Notes: a model not told the origin generated them from the sequence alone. A stretch of 64,000 nucleotides of DNA from Pseudomonas xantholysinigenes (GCF_014268885.2 NZ_CP077095.1:5098001-5162000), one strand, 5' to 3'. Positions 49,263 to 59,637 are shown, numbered from the stretch's first letter. Numbers and translations are program-made.

Positions 49263-49685
49263 ATGGCCAAAGTGAATCTCAAGCAAAAAGACGACGCCCA
49301 AGGCAGCACCCTGGGCGAGGTGCGCGGCTACGCGCGCAAAATCTGGCTGGCGGGCATCGGTGCCTACGCCCGCGTCGGCCAGGAAGGTTCCGACTACTTC
49401 AAGGAGCTGGTCAAGGCCGGCGAAGGCGTCGAGAAACGCGGCAAGAAGCGCATCGGCAAGGCCGTCGACGCCGCCAATACCCAGCTCGACGAAGCCACCC
49501 AGGAGGTCACCCGCGTGCCCGGCCGGGTCGAGGCGCAGTTGGATAAAATCGAGCGGGCCTTCGACGCACGGGTAGGTCGCGCCTTGAATCGCCTCGGCAT
49601 TCCGTCTAAACATGACGTTGAGGCGTTGTCCATCAAGCTTGAACAGCTGCACGAGCTGCTCGAGCGCGTCGCGCACAAACCATAA
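49263..49685 (+). CDS. phaI: Phasin PhaI, PHA granule-associated protein
   Basis: This 140-residue phasin coats PHA granules. GEVRGYARKIWLAGIGAYAR and KHDVEALSIKLEQLHELLER are the amphipathic-helix and leucine-zipper-like parts shared with PhaF. The start at 49263 (MAKVNLKQKD) gives the usual length. It lies 10 bases before phaF. Compared with other pseudomonads, the phaI-phaF pair lies about 14.4 kb from phaD and on the same strand as phaC1. Confidence 0.96.
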   Translation: MAKVNLKQKDDAQGSTLGEVRGYARKIWLAGIGAYARVGQEGSDYFKELVKAGEGVEKRGKKRIGKAVDAANTQLDEATQEVTRVPGRVEAQLDKIERAFDARVGRALNRLGIPSKHDVEALSIKLEQLHELLERVAHKP

Positions 49686-49695
49686 GGAGAGCAGG

Positions 49696-50427
49696 ATGGC
49701 TGGCAAGAAGAACACCGAGAAAGAAGGCAGTTCCTGGATCGGCGGCGTCGAGAAATACTCGCGCAAGATCTGGTTGGCTGGCCTGGGTATCTACTCCAAG
49801 ATCGACCAGGATGGTCCGAAGCTGTTCGATTCGCTGGTGAAGGACGGCGAGAAGGCCGAGAAACAGGCGAAGAAAACCGCCGAAGACGTGGCCGACAGCG
49901 CCAAGTCGTCGACCACTTCGCGGGTATCGGGGGTCAAGGACCGCGCGCTGGGCAAGTGGAGCGAGCTCGAAGAAGCCTTCGACAAGCGCCTGAACAGCGC
50001 CATCTCGCGCCTGGGCGTGCCCAGCCGCAACGAGATCAAGGCCCTGCACCAGCAGGTCGACTCGCTGACCAAGCAGATCGAGAAACTGACCGGTGCGTCG
50101 GTGACCCCGATCTCCAAGGCCAAGGCGAGCGCGAGCAAGCCTGCGGCCAAGCCCCTGGCCAAGGCCGCTGCCAAGCCGGCAGCAAAACCTGCGGCGAAAA
50201 CCGCGGCGGCCAAACCGGCAGCCAAACCTGCGGCCAAGCCTGTAGCGGCCAAACCCGCGGCCAAGCCGGCTGCAGCGAAAAAGCCAGCCGTGAAGAAAGC
50301 GCCGGCCAAACCGGCAGCGGCCAAGCCAGCCACTGCGGCGCCCGCCGCCACCGCGGCACCGGCGCCGAGCGCGGCACCGGCCAGCAACACGCCATCGGCA
50401 CCGGTGAACGCCGCCAGCCAGGCCTGA
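49696..50427 (+). CDS. phaF: Phasin PhaF with histone H1-like tail
   Basis: This 243-residue protein has an N-terminal phasin domain (YSRKIWLAGLGIYSKIDQDG, LGVPSRNEIKALHQQVDSLT) that binds the granule and a C-terminal tail of AAKPAAKP repeats (about residues 140-215) that binds DNA without sequence preference. It guides granule segregation at cell division. AAGGAGAGCAGG precedes the start. The number of tail repeats varies between strains, so the modest length difference from KT2440 PhaF is expected. Confidence 0.96.
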   Translation: MAGKKNTEKEGSSWIGGVEKYSRKIWLAGLGIYSKIDQDGPKLFDSLVKDGEKAEKQAKKTAEDVADSAKSSTTSRVSGVKDRALGKWSELEEAFDKRLNSAISRLGVPSRNEIKALHQQVDSLTKQIEKLTGASVTPISKAKASASKPAAKPLAKAAAKPAAKPAAKTAAAKPAAKPAAKPVAAKPAAKPAAAKKPAVKKAPAKPAAAKPATAAPAATAAPAPSAAPASNTPSAPVNAASQA

Positions 50428-50441
50428 TGCGCATCGCCTGA

Positions 50442-50517
50442 TTCGCCAGCAAGCGGGCTCCTACGGCCCGAGACACAGCGGGATCACACGTAGGAGCCGG
50501 CCTTGCCGGCGAACACC
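50442..50517. repeat. REP hairpin at the right junction of the apparent inversion
   Basis: TTCGCCAGCAAGCGGGCTCC at the left end pairs with GGAGCCGGCCTTGCCGGCGA at the right. The right arm ends in TTGCCGGCGAACACC (50503-50517), also found at 34827-34841. It lies between the convergent phaF and ABC transporter genes and may terminate both. Confidence 0.75.
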
Positions 50518-50554
50518 AGCGCAGCCGGTGCCAGGCACCGCGCCGCCGTCGGGA

Positions 50555-51289
50555 TCACAGCACCTGGCGCAAGAACGCCTGGGCCCGCGGATCCTTCGGC
50601 GCGGCAAAGAACTGCGCCGGCGGCGAATCTTCCAGCAACTTGCCGTGATCGAAGAACAGCACCCGATCGGCCACTTCCCGGGCAAAGCCCATCTCGTGGG
50701 TCACGCAGACCATGGTCATGCCTTCCTGGGCCAAGGTCTTCATCACATCCAGCACCTCGCCGACCATTTCCGGGTCCAGCGCCGAGGTGGGTTCGTCGAA
50801 CAACATCACCTTGGGCTCCATCGCCAAGGCACGGGCGATGGCCACTCGCTGTTGCTGGCCACCAGACAAGCGCGACGGATACTCGTTGGCCTTCTGCGCG
50901 ATACCGACCTTTTCCAGCAGTGCCCGGGCCTTGGCCTCGCGCTCGGCCTTGTTGCGCTTGCGCACCACCTTCTGCGCCAGGCACAGGTTCTCCAGCACGG
51001 TCATGTGCGGGAACAGGTTGAAGTGCTGGAACACCATGCCGACTTCGCGGCGATAGGCATTGATATCGGTCTTCGGATCGTCCAGTTGCAGGCCGTCGAT
51101 GGCCACATGGCCATCGTCGAAGTGCTCCAGGCCATTGAGGCAACGCAGGAAGGTCGACTTGCCCGAACCCGACGGCCCGAGCACCACCACCACTTCGCCC
51201 TTGGCGACCTGGGTGGTGACGTTGTCCACCGCCCGCACCACCATGCCACGGGTGTCGAAGACTTTCAGCAGGTCACGGACTTCAATCAC
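50555..51289 (-). CDS. Polar amino-acid ABC transporter ATP-binding protein
   Basis: This 244-residue ATPase has Walker [11 protein letters not shown], the Q-loop region [18 protein letters not shown], signature [19 protein letters not shown], Walker [15 protein letters not shown] and switch His in [11 protein letters not shown], the GlnQ/HisP type. The best start is GTG at 51289 ([14 protein letters not shown]) overlapping the permease stop, with GGAGG upstream. It powers the permease encoded upstream. Confidence 0.93.
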   Translation of the reverse strand: MIEVRDLLKVFDTRGMVVRAVDNVTTQVAKGEVVVVLGPSGSGKSTFLRCLNGLEHFDDGHVAIDGLQLDDPKTDINAYRREVGMVFQHFNLFPHMTVLENLCLAQKVVRKRNKAEREAKARALLEKVGIAQKANEYPSRLSGGQQQRVAIARALAMEPKVMLFDEPTSALDPEMVGEVLDVMKTLAQEGMTMVCVTHEMGFAREVADRVLFFDHGKLLEDSPPAQFFAAPKDPRAQAFLRQVL

Positions 51290-52259
51290 TTTGCGCAAGC
51301 CTCCGCTCGAGCCGGCTGGCAATGTGCGACAGCGGCAGGTTGATCAGCAGGTACAGGCCTGCCACGCAGAACCAGATCTCGAAGGTCGAGAAAGAGGTGG
51401 TGATAGCCTCGCGGCCGCTCTTGGTCAGCTCGGTGATGGCGATCACCGACACCAGCGAGGTGTCCTTGACCAGGCTGATGAATTGCCCGGCCAGCGGCGG
51501 CAGCACGCGCTTGAAGGCCTGTGGCAGGATCACATGGCGCATCGACTGGCTGGCGTTCAGGCCCAGCGAGCGCGCGGCTTCGTTCTGGCCCTTGGCGATC
51601 GACTGCACGCCGGCACGGACGATCTCGGCCACATAGGCGCCGGTGAACAGCGCCAGCGCCGCGACCCCAGCGAACTCGCGAGACAGGTTGAGCACAGTGC
51701 CGATGAAGAAATAGAAAATGAAGATCTGCACCAGCAGCGGCGTGCCTCGCACCAGCTCGACATACACCGTGGACAGGTCGCGCAGCGTGGGATTGCTGGA
51801 CAACCGGCAGAGCCCGGCGAACAATCCCAGCACCAGTCCCAGGGCGCCGGACACCACCGAGATCCACAGCGTGGTCCACAGGCCCCAGGCCAGCGGGCCG
51901 GCGGCCCAGTGGCGGGTGACGCCGATGGCGTCGCCTTCGGCGACATCGTCGCCGCGGGCCAGCAGCATGCTGTCCTTGGCCACTTCGACGACTTCTGTGT
52001 CACCACTTTCGGTCTTCAGGGTGACCCTGGCGTTGTCGCCGGACACCACGATTTCCTCGATCGTGCCGTTGTTGCCGGCACGCTGGGTTTCCTCGGCCTT
52101 GTAGGCGAAGTATTGCGGAACCCGGTTCCAGCGCCACTCGTAGGAAATCATCGAGGTGGCCAGGTACAGGCTGAACGCCAGGCCCACCAGGACCAGCGCG
52201 GTCAGCCCATGCCAGGGCCACTGTGCTTTCTTGTGTTTGATCACTTGGGGTATTTCCAC
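51282..52259 (-). CDS. Polar amino-acid ABC transporter permease with extra periplasmic loop
   Basis: This 325-residue permease has the family core with [20 protein letters not shown] and the coupling motif [13 protein letters not shown]. Between the first helix ([20 protein letters not shown]) and the rest lies an inserted loop of about 80 residues ([20 protein letters not shown]...), unusual for HisM/GlnP permeases (about 220-250 residues). The start is uncertain: GTG at 52259 or a GTG five codons later. Only one permease gene is present, so it probably works as a homodimer. Confidence 0.87.
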   Translation of the reverse strand: MEIPQVIKHKKAQWPWHGLTALVLVGLAFSLYLATSMISYEWRWNRVPQYFAYKAEETQRAGNNGTIEEIVVSGDNARVTLKTESGDTEVVEVAKDSMLLARGDDVAEGDAIGVTRHWAAGPLAWGLWTTLWISVVSGALGLVLGLFAGLCRLSSNPTLRDLSTVYVELVRGTPLLVQIFIFYFFIGTVLNLSREFAGVAALALFTGAYVAEIVRAGVQSIAKGQNEAARSLGLNASQSMRHVILPQAFKRVLPPLAGQFISLVKDTSLVSVIAITELTKSGREAITTSFSTFEIWFCVAGLYLLINLPLSHIASRLERRLAQSD

Positions 52260-52320
52260 AAAAAAAGAAACGCGCCAGGTGGAGCCTTGGCGGTGGCCTG
52301 CGAAGTCTGTGCGGTACTGG

Positions 52321-52399
52321 CTGGCCTCTTCGCGGGTAAACCCGCTCCCACAGGGATTGGCGACACCTGTGGGAGCGGGTTTACCCGCGAAGAGGCCAG
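52321..52399. repeat. Near-perfect paired REP
   Basis: CTGGCCTCTTCGCGGGTAAA and GCGGGTTTACCCGCGAAGAG form arms of about 30 bases that match the P. putida REP most closely of all copies here. It lies between the binding-protein gene and the permease gene; such a hairpin usually keeps the binding-protein mRNA stable and more abundant. Confidence 0.88.
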
Positions 52400-52481
52400 C
52401 GAAAACATCCGCTGTCCTCGCCCTGCCACCCTCAGCGCCACCAGCGCGTCAGGGTCAGAGCCTGAGCTTGTGGCCCGGGCC

Positions 52482-53282
52482 TTATTCCATTTCCTTCAAC
52501 CAATCCTTGCTCTTGAACCACTTGTCGTGAATACGATCGTAGGTCCCGTCGTGCTTGATCTGGTGCAGGAAGTTGTTGATGTAGTTGATGCTGTCGTAGT
52601 CGCCTTTCTTCAGGCCAAAGGCCAGCGGCTCGTAGGTGAAGGGCTCTTCGAGGAACAGCAGCTTGCCGGCACCGGCCTTCTCCACCGCCACCACGTTGTA
52701 GGGCGAGTCGTAGACGAAGGCGTCAGCCTTGCCGTTGACCACATCCATCACCCCTTCCTGCTCGTTGTCGTAGCCATGGTACTTGGCCTTGCCGATCAGT
52801 TTCTTGGCGACCATCTCGCCGGTGGTGCCGAGCTTGGAGGTGAGGCGGTACTTCTCGTTGTTCAGGTCCTTGTACGACTTGATCTCGCCCGCCAGTTCCT
52901 TGCGGATGAGCAGGGTCTGGCCGACGACGATGAAGGGTTCGCTGAAGTTCAGGCGCAGGTTGCGCTCCTGAGTCAGGGTCATGCCGCTGCCGATGAAGTC
53001 GAACTTGTCGGTCATCAGGGCCGGGATGATGCCGTCGTAGGCAGTGGAGACCATTTCCAGCTTGACGCCCATGGACTTGGCCATGGCCTTGAGGATGTCG
53101 ACTTCGAAGCCGATGATTTCACCGCGCTTGTTGGTCATCTCGAACGGCATGTAGGTCGGGTCCATGCCCACCCGCAGGGTGCCGCGCTTGACCGCGTCAT
53201 CGATGGCGCCCGCCTGGGCGGCGGTTACCGCGATCAGGGCAGTCGCGCCGACCAGCAGTCGCGACAGGAATTTCTTCATCAT
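52482..53282 (-). CDS. Amino-acid ABC transporter substrate-binding protein
   Basis: This 266-residue exported protein has a signal peptide (KKFLSRLLVGATALIAVTAA, then AQA) and the family 3 binding-protein signature TLRVGMDPTYMPFEMTNKRG, IIGFEVDILKAMAKSMGV and GSGMTLTQERNLRLNFSEPF. It delivers a polar amino acid to the adjacent transporter. AGGGGACTTGCTG precedes the start at 53282; 53279 is equally possible. Confidence 0.93.
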   Translation of the reverse strand: MMKKFLSRLLVGATALIAVTAAQAGAIDDAVKRGTLRVGMDPTYMPFEMTNKRGEIIGFEVDILKAMAKSMGVKLEMVSTAYDGIIPALMTDKFDFIGSGMTLTQERNLRLNFSEPFIVVGQTLLIRKELAGEIKSYKDLNNEKYRLTSKLGTTGEMVAKKLIGKAKYHGYDNEQEGVMDVVNGKADAFVYDSPYNVVAVEKAGAGKLLFLEEPFTYEPLAFGLKKGDYDSINYINNFLHQIKHDGTYDRIHDKWFKSKDWLKEME

Positions 53283-53430
53283 CAGCAAGTCCCCTAGCAA
53301 GAAATACGCAGATTTTATTGTTCGCACGGTCCTGTGGGCCGAGGCGTAATGTCGGGTGGGATGCTAACGCATGCGCAGCGCCGGACCTAGAGCCGGGGGG
53401 GACTTTGTTGGCCAAAATCGACCAGAAAGC

Positions 53431-53494
53431 ATCGCGGGGCCAGCCCGCTCCCACGCCATCTCAATGGTGTGTGGGAGCGGGCTGGCCCCGCGAT
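53431..53494. repeat. Inverted repeat, ATCGCGGGGCCAGCCCGCTC class
   Basis: ATCGCGGGGCCAGCCCGCTC pairs perfectly with GAGCGGGCTGGCCCCGCGAT around a short CTCAA-containing centre. It starts 16 bases after the opgH stop on the minus strand and probably terminates opgGH. Confidence 0.85.
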
Positions 53495-53509
53495 TATCGA
53501 AGCAACGGC

Positions 53510-56077
53510 TCAAGCCAGGGCTGGCTGGACCTGGTTTTCCGGATGCAGCGGCAACAACGGCGAGTGCGGGTCGTTGTCGATGGAGGCACGCCACACATCG
53601 ATCCACGCGGCGTTGTGCTCGCTCCACACACGGTCGTGCAGGCGCGACAAAGCCACCGGATCACTGAGCAGCGCCAGGCGGGTGTTCAGGTCCAGGCCCT
53701 TGGGCCCGACCTCCAGCGCCTTGGCCACGCGCTCGGCGCGCAGGGCCTCGATTGGCGCGGCCTGGCCGTGACGCGCGGTGGCCATGGCGCAGGCCAGGGC
53801 GTTCTGCCGTGGGTCGACCACGGCGCGCACGAAACCATCGTGCAGCGCGTGCCAACGGTTCTCGTGGGTGTACTGGTCGGTCGCCAGCAGCTCCTGCGGC
53901 GTCGCGTACTCCTCGGGGATGAGGAACAGCTTCTCATCCTTGGCCGCCAGGCCCAGGCGCGTACGGCTGGAAATCACCGACACCGGGATCGACAGCACCA
54001 GCGAGCCGACGATCGGCGCCAGCCACCACAGGAAGCTCGGGTTCAGCCAGGCCACCAACCCAGCCCAGGCGATGCCCAGCAGGGTCTGCGGGCCATGACG
54101 GCGCACCGCTTCGCCCCATGGCGTGGAGTCGTCGTCACGCTGCGGCGAATTCCAGGTCGCGGCCCAGCCGAGGAACGCGGCCAGCACGAAGCGGGTGTGG
54201 AAAATCATCCGCACCGGCGCCAGCAGCATGGAGAACAGCATCTCCATCAGCATCGACAGGGTGACCTTGATCCGCCCGCCGAACTCGGTGGCGCCCTTGG
54301 CCCAGATCAGGATGACGCTGAGCAGCTTGGGCAGGAACAGCAGCACGATGGTGGTGGAGAACAGCGCGATGGCCTTCTCCGGGTGCCACTGCGGCCACAG
54401 CGGATAAAGCTGGAACGGCTCGATGAAGTACTGCGGCTCCATCAGGGTGTTGGTCGCCAGCAGCGCGGTCGACAGCACCAGGAACAGGAACCACAGCGGC
54501 GCCGACAGGTACGACATCACCCCAGTGAGGAACACCGCGCGGTGCACCGGGTGCATGCCCTTGACCAGGAACAGGCGGAAGTTCATCAGGTTGCCGTGGC
54601 ACCAGCGGCGGTCGCGCTTGAGTTCGTCGAGCAGGTTCGGCGGCAACTCTTCGTAGCTGCCCGGCAGGTCGTAGGCAATCCACACGCCCCAGCCGGCGCG
54701 ACGCATCAGCGCGGCTTCGACGAAGTCGTGGGAGAGGATCGCGCCGGCGAAGGCGCCCTTGCCCGGCAACGGCGCCAGGGCGCAGTGCTCGATGAACGGC
54801 TTCATGCGGATGATCGCATTGTGGCCCCAGTAGTGCGACTCGCCCAACTGCCAGAAGTGCAGGCCGGCGGTGAACAGCGGGCCGTACACACGGGTGGCGA
54901 ACTGCTGCATGCGCGCATAGAGGGTATCCATGCCCGAGGCTTTCGGCCCGGTCTGGATGATGCCGGCGTCCGGGTTGGCCTCCATCAGGCGCACCAGGCT
55001 GCTCAGGCATTCGCCGCTCATGACGCTGTCGGCGTCGAGCACGACCATGTACTTGTATTCGCCGCCCCAGCGACGGCAGAAGTCGTCGAGGTTACCGCTC
55101 TTGCGCTTCACCCGACGGCGACGACGGCGGTAGAAGATGCGCCCGAAGCCCTTGGTCTCACGGCACACGTCCAGCCAGGCCTGTTGCTCGGCCACGGCGA
55201 TGTCGGTGTCGTTGGTGTCGCTGAGCACGAAGAAGTCGAAGCGGTCGAGGTTGCCGTTGGCGGCCACCGACTCGAAGGTCGCGCGCAGACCGGCGAACAC
55301 CCGTGGCACGTCTTCGTTGCAGATCGGCATCACCAGCGCGGTGCGCGCCTCGGGCGCGATCGGCTCGTTGCCGGCGCTGCTGCCGGAAATCTTGTATTTG
55401 TCACGCCCGGTGAGCAGCTCGAGGAAGCCCATCAGGGCTGTCCAGAAGCCCGCCGACACCCAGCAGAACAGGATGCCGAACAGGACCAGGATGGAGGTCT
55501 GCAGCGCATACGGCCACACCTGCACCACGGTGTCCCACAGCGGCTGGTTGAGGATCTCGTCGAGATCGACGAACGACCAGCCCTGGTACGGCAGGATGCC
55601 CTTCATGTACCAGCCGGCGACGAGGGTCTGGCCGATCATCAGGGTCAGCAGGATGTAGCGGCGGATCGAGCCGACCGTGCGCCAGCGCGCCGGCGGCAGT
55701 TCGCGCTTGGGCGGCTGCGGGGCGTTGGTGCGGCCAGTCATGCGCCGCCACATGCGAATCAGGATATTGGTGCGCCACGGCTCGGGCACCACCTTGGTGC
55801 GCTTGATCGGCGGCGCGATCTTCAGGCACAGCCGCCCGCTGGCATCGACGCCGAGCATCTCGGCCTCTTCCAGCTCGGCGGCACTGCCGACGGTAAGACG
55901 GGTGCCCACCGAAGCCTGGGCGGCCTCGGTGGTGCTGGCGGCCGGCTGGGCCGCCAGGCGTTGGTGCAGCTCGCTAAACGAGGCGCAGCTAGCGAGTTCA
56001 GCGCGCTGCTCGTCGCTCAGGGGAAGGTGGGCCAGGTATTCGCGCAGCGATTCCGGCCTTGCGCTTGAGTTACTCAT
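53510..56077 (-). CDS. opgH: Glucans biosynthesis glucosyltransferase H
   Basis: This 855-residue inner-membrane family 2 glycosyltransferase builds the beta-1,2-glucan backbone of osmoregulated periplasmic glucans from UDP-glucose. [34 protein letters not shown] and [14 protein letters not shown] hold the catalytic Asp residues and the R-R-W acceptor motif. Several membrane helices flank the cytoplasmic domain. The start overlaps the opgG end by eight bases. Confidence 0.96.
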   Translation of the reverse strand: MSNSSARPESLREYLAHLPLSDEQRAELASCASFSELHQRLAAQPAASTTEAAQASVGTRLTVGSAAELEEAEMLGVDASGRLCLKIAPPIKRTKVVPEPWRTNILIRMWRRMTGRTNAPQPPKRELPPARWRTVGSIRRYILLTLMIGQTLVAGWYMKGILPYQGWSFVDLDEILNQPLWDTVVQVWPYALQTSILVLFGILFCWVSAGFWTALMGFLELLTGRDKYKISGSSAGNEPIAPEARTALVMPICNEDVPRVFAGLRATFESVAANGNLDRFDFFVLSDTNDTDIAVAEQQAWLDVCRETKGFGRIFYRRRRRRVKRKSGNLDDFCRRWGGEYKYMVVLDADSVMSGECLSSLVRLMEANPDAGIIQTGPKASGMDTLYARMQQFATRVYGPLFTAGLHFWQLGESHYWGHNAIIRMKPFIEHCALAPLPGKGAFAGAILSHDFVEAALMRRAGWGVWIAYDLPGSYEELPPNLLDELKRDRRWCHGNLMNFRLFLVKGMHPVHRAVFLTGVMSYLSAPLWFLFLVLSTALLATNTLMEPQYFIEPFQLYPLWPQWHPEKAIALFSTTIVLLFLPKLLSVILIWAKGATEFGGRIKVTLSMLMEMLFSMLLAPVRMIFHTRFVLAAFLGWAATWNSPQRDDDSTPWGEAVRRHGPQTLLGIAWAGLVAWLNPSFLWWLAPIVGSLVLSIPVSVISSRTRLGLAAKDEKLFLIPEEYATPQELLATDQYTHENRWHALHDGFVRAVVDPRQNALACAMATARHGQAAPIEALRAERVAKALEVGPKGLDLNTRLALLSDPVALSRLHDRVWSEHNAAWIDVWRASIDNDPHSPLLPLHPENQVQPALA

Positions 56078-57800
56078 CGGCAGGCAACTGATAGCTCCAG
56101 GTCTCGGTCAGCACTTTCTCGGTGGTGGCCGGGGTCCCGTTGGTGGATGCCGCGTCGGCGGCGGGTTGCTCGGCAGCTTTTTCCGCCTTGGCTTTCTCGG
56201 CCTTGGCATGGGCGTGCTTGGCCTTGTCCTGCTTGGTTTCCTTGGCAGGCTTGGGTTGCTCGACCGGTACGTCACGCAGCAGCGCGGCGCGCATTTCGGT
56301 GGCTTTCTTCGGATCCTGCACCTTCAAGCGCAGGGTCAGGCGCCAGCCTTTGGTTTCCGGGTTGTAGCGCAGGTTGTTCTCGACCACCTCGGCGTTGTCG
56401 CCGACGCTGACCTGGCTGCGCACGGCGGTGTCCGCCGGCAGGGCGGCCAGGTTCGGGCCGACGAAGTCGACCAGGAAGGCGACGGTGCCATCGGCCTGGC
56501 GGATCAGGTTGGACTGCTTGACGTCGCCCGTGGAGCGCAGGGTCTGCTTGACCCAGGCCAGTTCCGGCGAGTGCAGCTGGTCTTCCTTGATGGTCCAGCG
56601 CAGGCGGTAGTCATACTCGAACGGTTTGCCGGGCTCCGGCAGTTTTTCCGGGCTCCAGAATGCGACGATGTTGTCGTTGGTCTCGTCGGCGGTCGGAATC
56701 TCGACCAGGTCGACGGTGCCCTTGCCCCAGTCACCCTTTGGCTCGATCCAGGCGCTCGGACGCTTTTCGTACTCGTCGTCGAGGTCTTCGTAGTCGCTGA
56801 AGGCGCGCTGACGCTGCAGCAGGCCGAAACCACGCGGGTTCTCGACGCTGAAGTTGCTCACGGCCAGGTGTTTCGGGTTATTCAGCGGACGCCACAGCCA
56901 CTCGCCGTTGCCGGCATGGATCGACAAGCCTTCGGAGTCGTGCAGGGCCGGACGATAGTTCATGACCTTCGACGGCTGGTTGGGGCCGAACAGGTACATG
57001 CTGGTCAGTGGCGCGATGCCCAGGCGGCTGACGTTGTCACGCAGGTAGACCCGCGACTTGACGTCGACCAGGGTGTCCTCGCCCGGACGCAGGGTCAGCT
57101 TGTAGGCGCCGGTGGAACGCGGCGAGTCGAGCAGCGCGTAGATCACCAGGTGCTTGTCGTTGGGCTTGGGCTTTTCGATCCAGAACTCGCGGAAACGCGG
57201 GAACTCTTCGCCGGACGGCAGCGCGGTGTCGATGGCCAGGCCGCGGGCCGACAGGCCGTAGCGGTGGCCTTTGCCGACCACGCGGAAATAGCTGGCGCCA
57301 AGCAGGGTCATGATCTCGTCCTGCTTGTCGGCCTTGTTGATCGGGTACAACACGCGGAAACCGGCGTAACCGAGGTTCTTGGTGGCGTCGGCGTCGTGCG
57401 GCACGTCACCGAACTCGAAACGGCTCGGGTCGTACTTGATTTCCTTGACCTTGTTGGCGGTGATCTCGTTGATGGTCACCGGCGTGTCGAAATGCATGCC
57501 CTGGTGATAGAAGGACAGCTTGAACGGCGTCTTGTCCTTGGCCCACTCGGCCTTTTCCTGCAGGAAGCGGATCTTCTGGTAGTCGGCGTACTTCATGTCG
57601 CGGAACACCGGCGGCAGGTTGCTCTTCGGTGCCTCGAACTTCTGACCGGCCAGATCCTTCGCCTTGGCTGCAACATCGTCCAGATTGAATGCCCACAGCT
57701 GGCCGGCGCTCAGCAGGCCGAACAGCGCCACGCCGGCCAATACGGCCTTGCGCAAGCGAACGCCGGGGATTCTTGGTGCAATACAGGGGCTTACAATCAC
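56070..57800 (-). CDS. opgG: Glucans biosynthesis protein G (periplasmic)
   Basis: This 576-residue protein adds beta-1,6 branches to or otherwise processes periplasmic glucans. GTG at 57800 is the chosen start: GAGGA lies six bases upstream, and it gives a signal peptide ([20 protein letters not shown], then LWA|FNLDD). [40 protein letters not shown] and [13 protein letters not shown] blocks mark the family. After about residue 525 it has an extra Lys/Ala-rich tail ([20 protein letters not shown]) and then [12 protein letters not shown]. It is the first gene of opgGH. Confidence 0.95.
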   Translation of the reverse strand: MIVSPCIAPRIPGVRLRKAVLAGVALFGLLSAGQLWAFNLDDVAAKAKDLAGQKFEAPKSNLPPVFRDMKYADYQKIRFLQEKAEWAKDKTPFKLSFYHQGMHFDTPVTINEITANKVKEIKYDPSRFEFGDVPHDADATKNLGYAGFRVLYPINKADKQDEIMTLLGASYFRVVGKGHRYGLSARGLAIDTALPSGEEFPRFREFWIEKPKPNDKHLVIYALLDSPRSTGAYKLTLRPGEDTLVDVKSRVYLRDNVSRLGIAPLTSMYLFGPNQPSKVMNYRPALHDSEGLSIHAGNGEWLWRPLNNPKHLAVSNFSVENPRGFGLLQRQRAFSDYEDLDDEYEKRPSAWIEPKGDWGKGTVDLVEIPTADETNDNIVAFWSPEKLPEPGKPFEYDYRLRWTIKEDQLHSPELAWVKQTLRSTGDVKQSNLIRQADGTVAFLVDFVGPNLAALPADTAVRSQVSVGDNAEVVENNLRYNPETKGWRLTLRLKVQDPKKATEMRAALLRDVPVEQPKPAKETKQDKAKHAHAKAEKAKAEKAAEQPAADAASTNGTPATTEKVLTETWSYQLPADE

Positions 57801-58023
57801 GAGCAATCCTCGCCGAAAACAGATCATGAAACCAACGGCCAGCGACCAATGCCGGGTTGGCGAGCACTGTTCGGACCCCGTGAGGGCGTAATGATTCCCC
57901 AAACGGATCCAGACAATGCTCGAGTCAAAGTGAAACGAACCCACGAACGCAGGCTCATGTAGCGCGCGATTATCCAGCAGGTCGCGTTACAACGCATCAG
58001 GCTGGACAAACTATTTATCGTAC

Positions 58024-58060
58024 AAAACCCCTTGTTTTCGACAAACAAAGGGTTTTTTGA
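58024..58060. terminator. Terminator after dtd
   Basis: AAAACCCCTTGTTT and AAACAAAGGGTTTTTT flank TCGAC and form a strong stem with a small bulge. It lies just past the dtd stop on the minus strand and has T-rich ends on both strands. It marks the left end of the pip-dtd transcript; opgG's promoter probably lies in 57801-58020. Confidence 0.75.
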
Positions 58061-58062
58061 CC

Positions 58063-58500
58063 TCATATTTGTAACATAAATGTTACCGGGCCATCATTGA
58101 CCAGATGCACTTGCATGTCAGCACCGAACCGACCGCTTGCCACCACGGGGTGCTGGGCCTGTGCTTGACGTAAAAGATAGTCGAAAAGCTCAGCGCCCAG
58201 CGCCGGCGGCGCCGCCGTCGAGAAGCTTGGGCGCATGCCGCTGCGGGTATCGGCGGCCAGGGTGAACTGCGACACCAGCAGCAAGCCGCCGCCAATGTCC
58301 TTGAGCGAACGGTTCATCTTGCCCTGCTCGTCGCTGAACACCCGGTAGTTCAGCAGCTTGTGCAACAGTTTGTCGGCATGCTCCGGCGAATCTTCAGGCT
58401 CGACCGCCACCAGCGCCAGCAAACCCTGGTCGATGGCGCCGACGATTTCCCCCGCCACTTCCACCCGCGCCCCACGCACACGCTGGATCAGCCCCTTCAT
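58063..58500 (-). CDS. dtd: D-aminoacyl-tRNA deacylase
   Basis: This 145-residue enzyme hydrolyses D-amino acids (and glycine) from mischarged tRNAs. [40 protein letters not shown] (SQFTL motif) and the C-terminal [12 protein letters not shown] (cross-subunit GP motif) are diagnostic. Its ATG overlaps the pip stop by four bases, so translation is coupled. Confidence 0.97.
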   Translation of the reverse strand: MKGLIQRVRGARVEVAGEIVGAIDQGLLALVAVEPEDSPEHADKLLHKLLNYRVFSDEQGKMNRSLKDIGGGLLLVSQFTLAADTRSGMRPSFSTAAPPALGAELFDYLLRQAQAQHPVVASGRFGADMQVHLVNDGPVTFMLQI

Positions 58501-59468
58501 GCTTCTTCCAGGGGCAGGTCGAGCAGGCGCCGGGCCATCTGGTCGGCGGCGCGCACCAGGGCATCGGTGATGCCGGGTTCGGATGCCGCGTGACCGGCAT
58601 CGCGAATCACCTTCAATTCGCTGTTCGGCCAGGCCTGGTGCAGCTCCCAGGCGTTGTCCAGCGGGCAGATCACATCGTAGCGGCCATGCACGATCACCGC
58701 CGGCAGGTGGGCGATCTTGGGGATGTCGCGGATCAGCTGGTTTTCTTCGAGGAATGCATTGTTGGTGAAGTAATGGCACTCGATACGGGCGATCGACAGG
58801 GCGCGCTGTGGCTCGGAGAAACGGTCGACCACCAGCGGGTTGGGGCGCAGGGTGGCGGTGCGGCCCTCCCAGGTGGACCAGGCCTTGGCGGCGTGCATCT
58901 GGGCAATCTGGTCGTTGCCGGTCAGGCGTTTGTGGAAAGCCTTGACCAGGTCGCCACGCTCCTCGGGCGGGATCGGCGCGATGTAGTCCTGCCAGTAGTC
59001 CGGGAACAGGCGGCTGGCACCCTCCTGGTAGAACCAGCTGATCTCCTGCGGCCGGCACAGGAAGATGCCGCGCAGGATCAGGCCATGCACGCGCTCGGGG
59101 TGGGTCTGGGCGTAGGCCAGGGCCAGGGTCGAGCCCCAGGAGCCGCCAAACAGCACCCACTTTTCAATGCCAAGGTGCTCGCGGATGCGCTCTAGGTCCT
59201 CGACCAGATGCCAGGTGGTGTTGTTCTCCAGGCTCGCGTGCGGCGTGGAGCGGCCACAGCCGCGCTGGTCGAAGGTGATGATGCGGTACAGGTTGGGGTC
59301 GAAGTAGCAGCGGCTCTGGGCATCGCAACCAGCGCCCGGGCCACCGTGGATGAACACCACCGGCAGACCTTCCGGCGAGCCGCTTTCATCGACATACAGC
59401 ACATGCGGCGCTTCCACGGCCAGATCGTGCCGGGCGTAGGGTTTGATCTGCGGGTAGAGGGTCTGCAT
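58497..59468 (-). CDS. pip: Prolyl aminopeptidase
   Basis: This 323-residue alpha/beta hydrolase releases N-terminal proline. Ser110 in [10 protein letters not shown] is the nucleophile; [12 protein letters not shown] and DAGHAASEP supply the Asp and His. The oxyanion motif [13 protein letters not shown] is present, and [10 protein letters not shown] is typical of proline iminopeptidases. The start at 59468 is the family start [15 protein letters not shown]. It forms an operon with dtd. Confidence 0.96.
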   Translation of the reverse strand: MQTLYPQIKPYARHDLAVEAPHVLYVDESGSPEGLPVVFIHGGPGAGCDAQSRCYFDPNLYRIITFDQRGCGRSTPHASLENNTTWHLVEDLERIREHLGIEKWVLFGGSWGSTLALAYAQTHPERVHGLILRGIFLCRPQEISWFYQEGASRLFPDYWQDYIAPIPPEERGDLVKAFHKRLTGNDQIAQMHAAKAWSTWEGRTATLRPNPLVVDRFSEPQRALSIARIECHYFTNNAFLEENQLIRDIPKIAHLPAVIVHGRYDVICPLDNAWELHQAWPNSELKVIRDAGHAASEPGITDALVRAADQMARRLLDLPLEEA

Positions 59469-59637
59469 CGCGCACTCCGTGTGAGGTTTGGTTCGGCCGT
59501 GGGCCATCATAAACCCGAATTGCACTTTGAGCACCGTCCTCGCTAGCGACGGTCGCCGCCACCGGTACACATATCTACTGCCCACGGACCAACCCGCCCG
59601 CCGATAGTCCTGGCCTCACATCCAGCAAGGACTCGAC

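Noticed and set aside
34818..50554. Assembly error as the cause of the apparent inversion
   Set aside because: Not excluded, but both junctions lie cleanly between intact convergent genes with continuous sequence; kept as a finding with long-read testing.
53318..56068. 916-codon plus-strand frame opposite opgH
   Set aside because: The composition (Arg, His, Gln, Val) is that of an antisense shadow; opgH motifs are clear on the minus strand.
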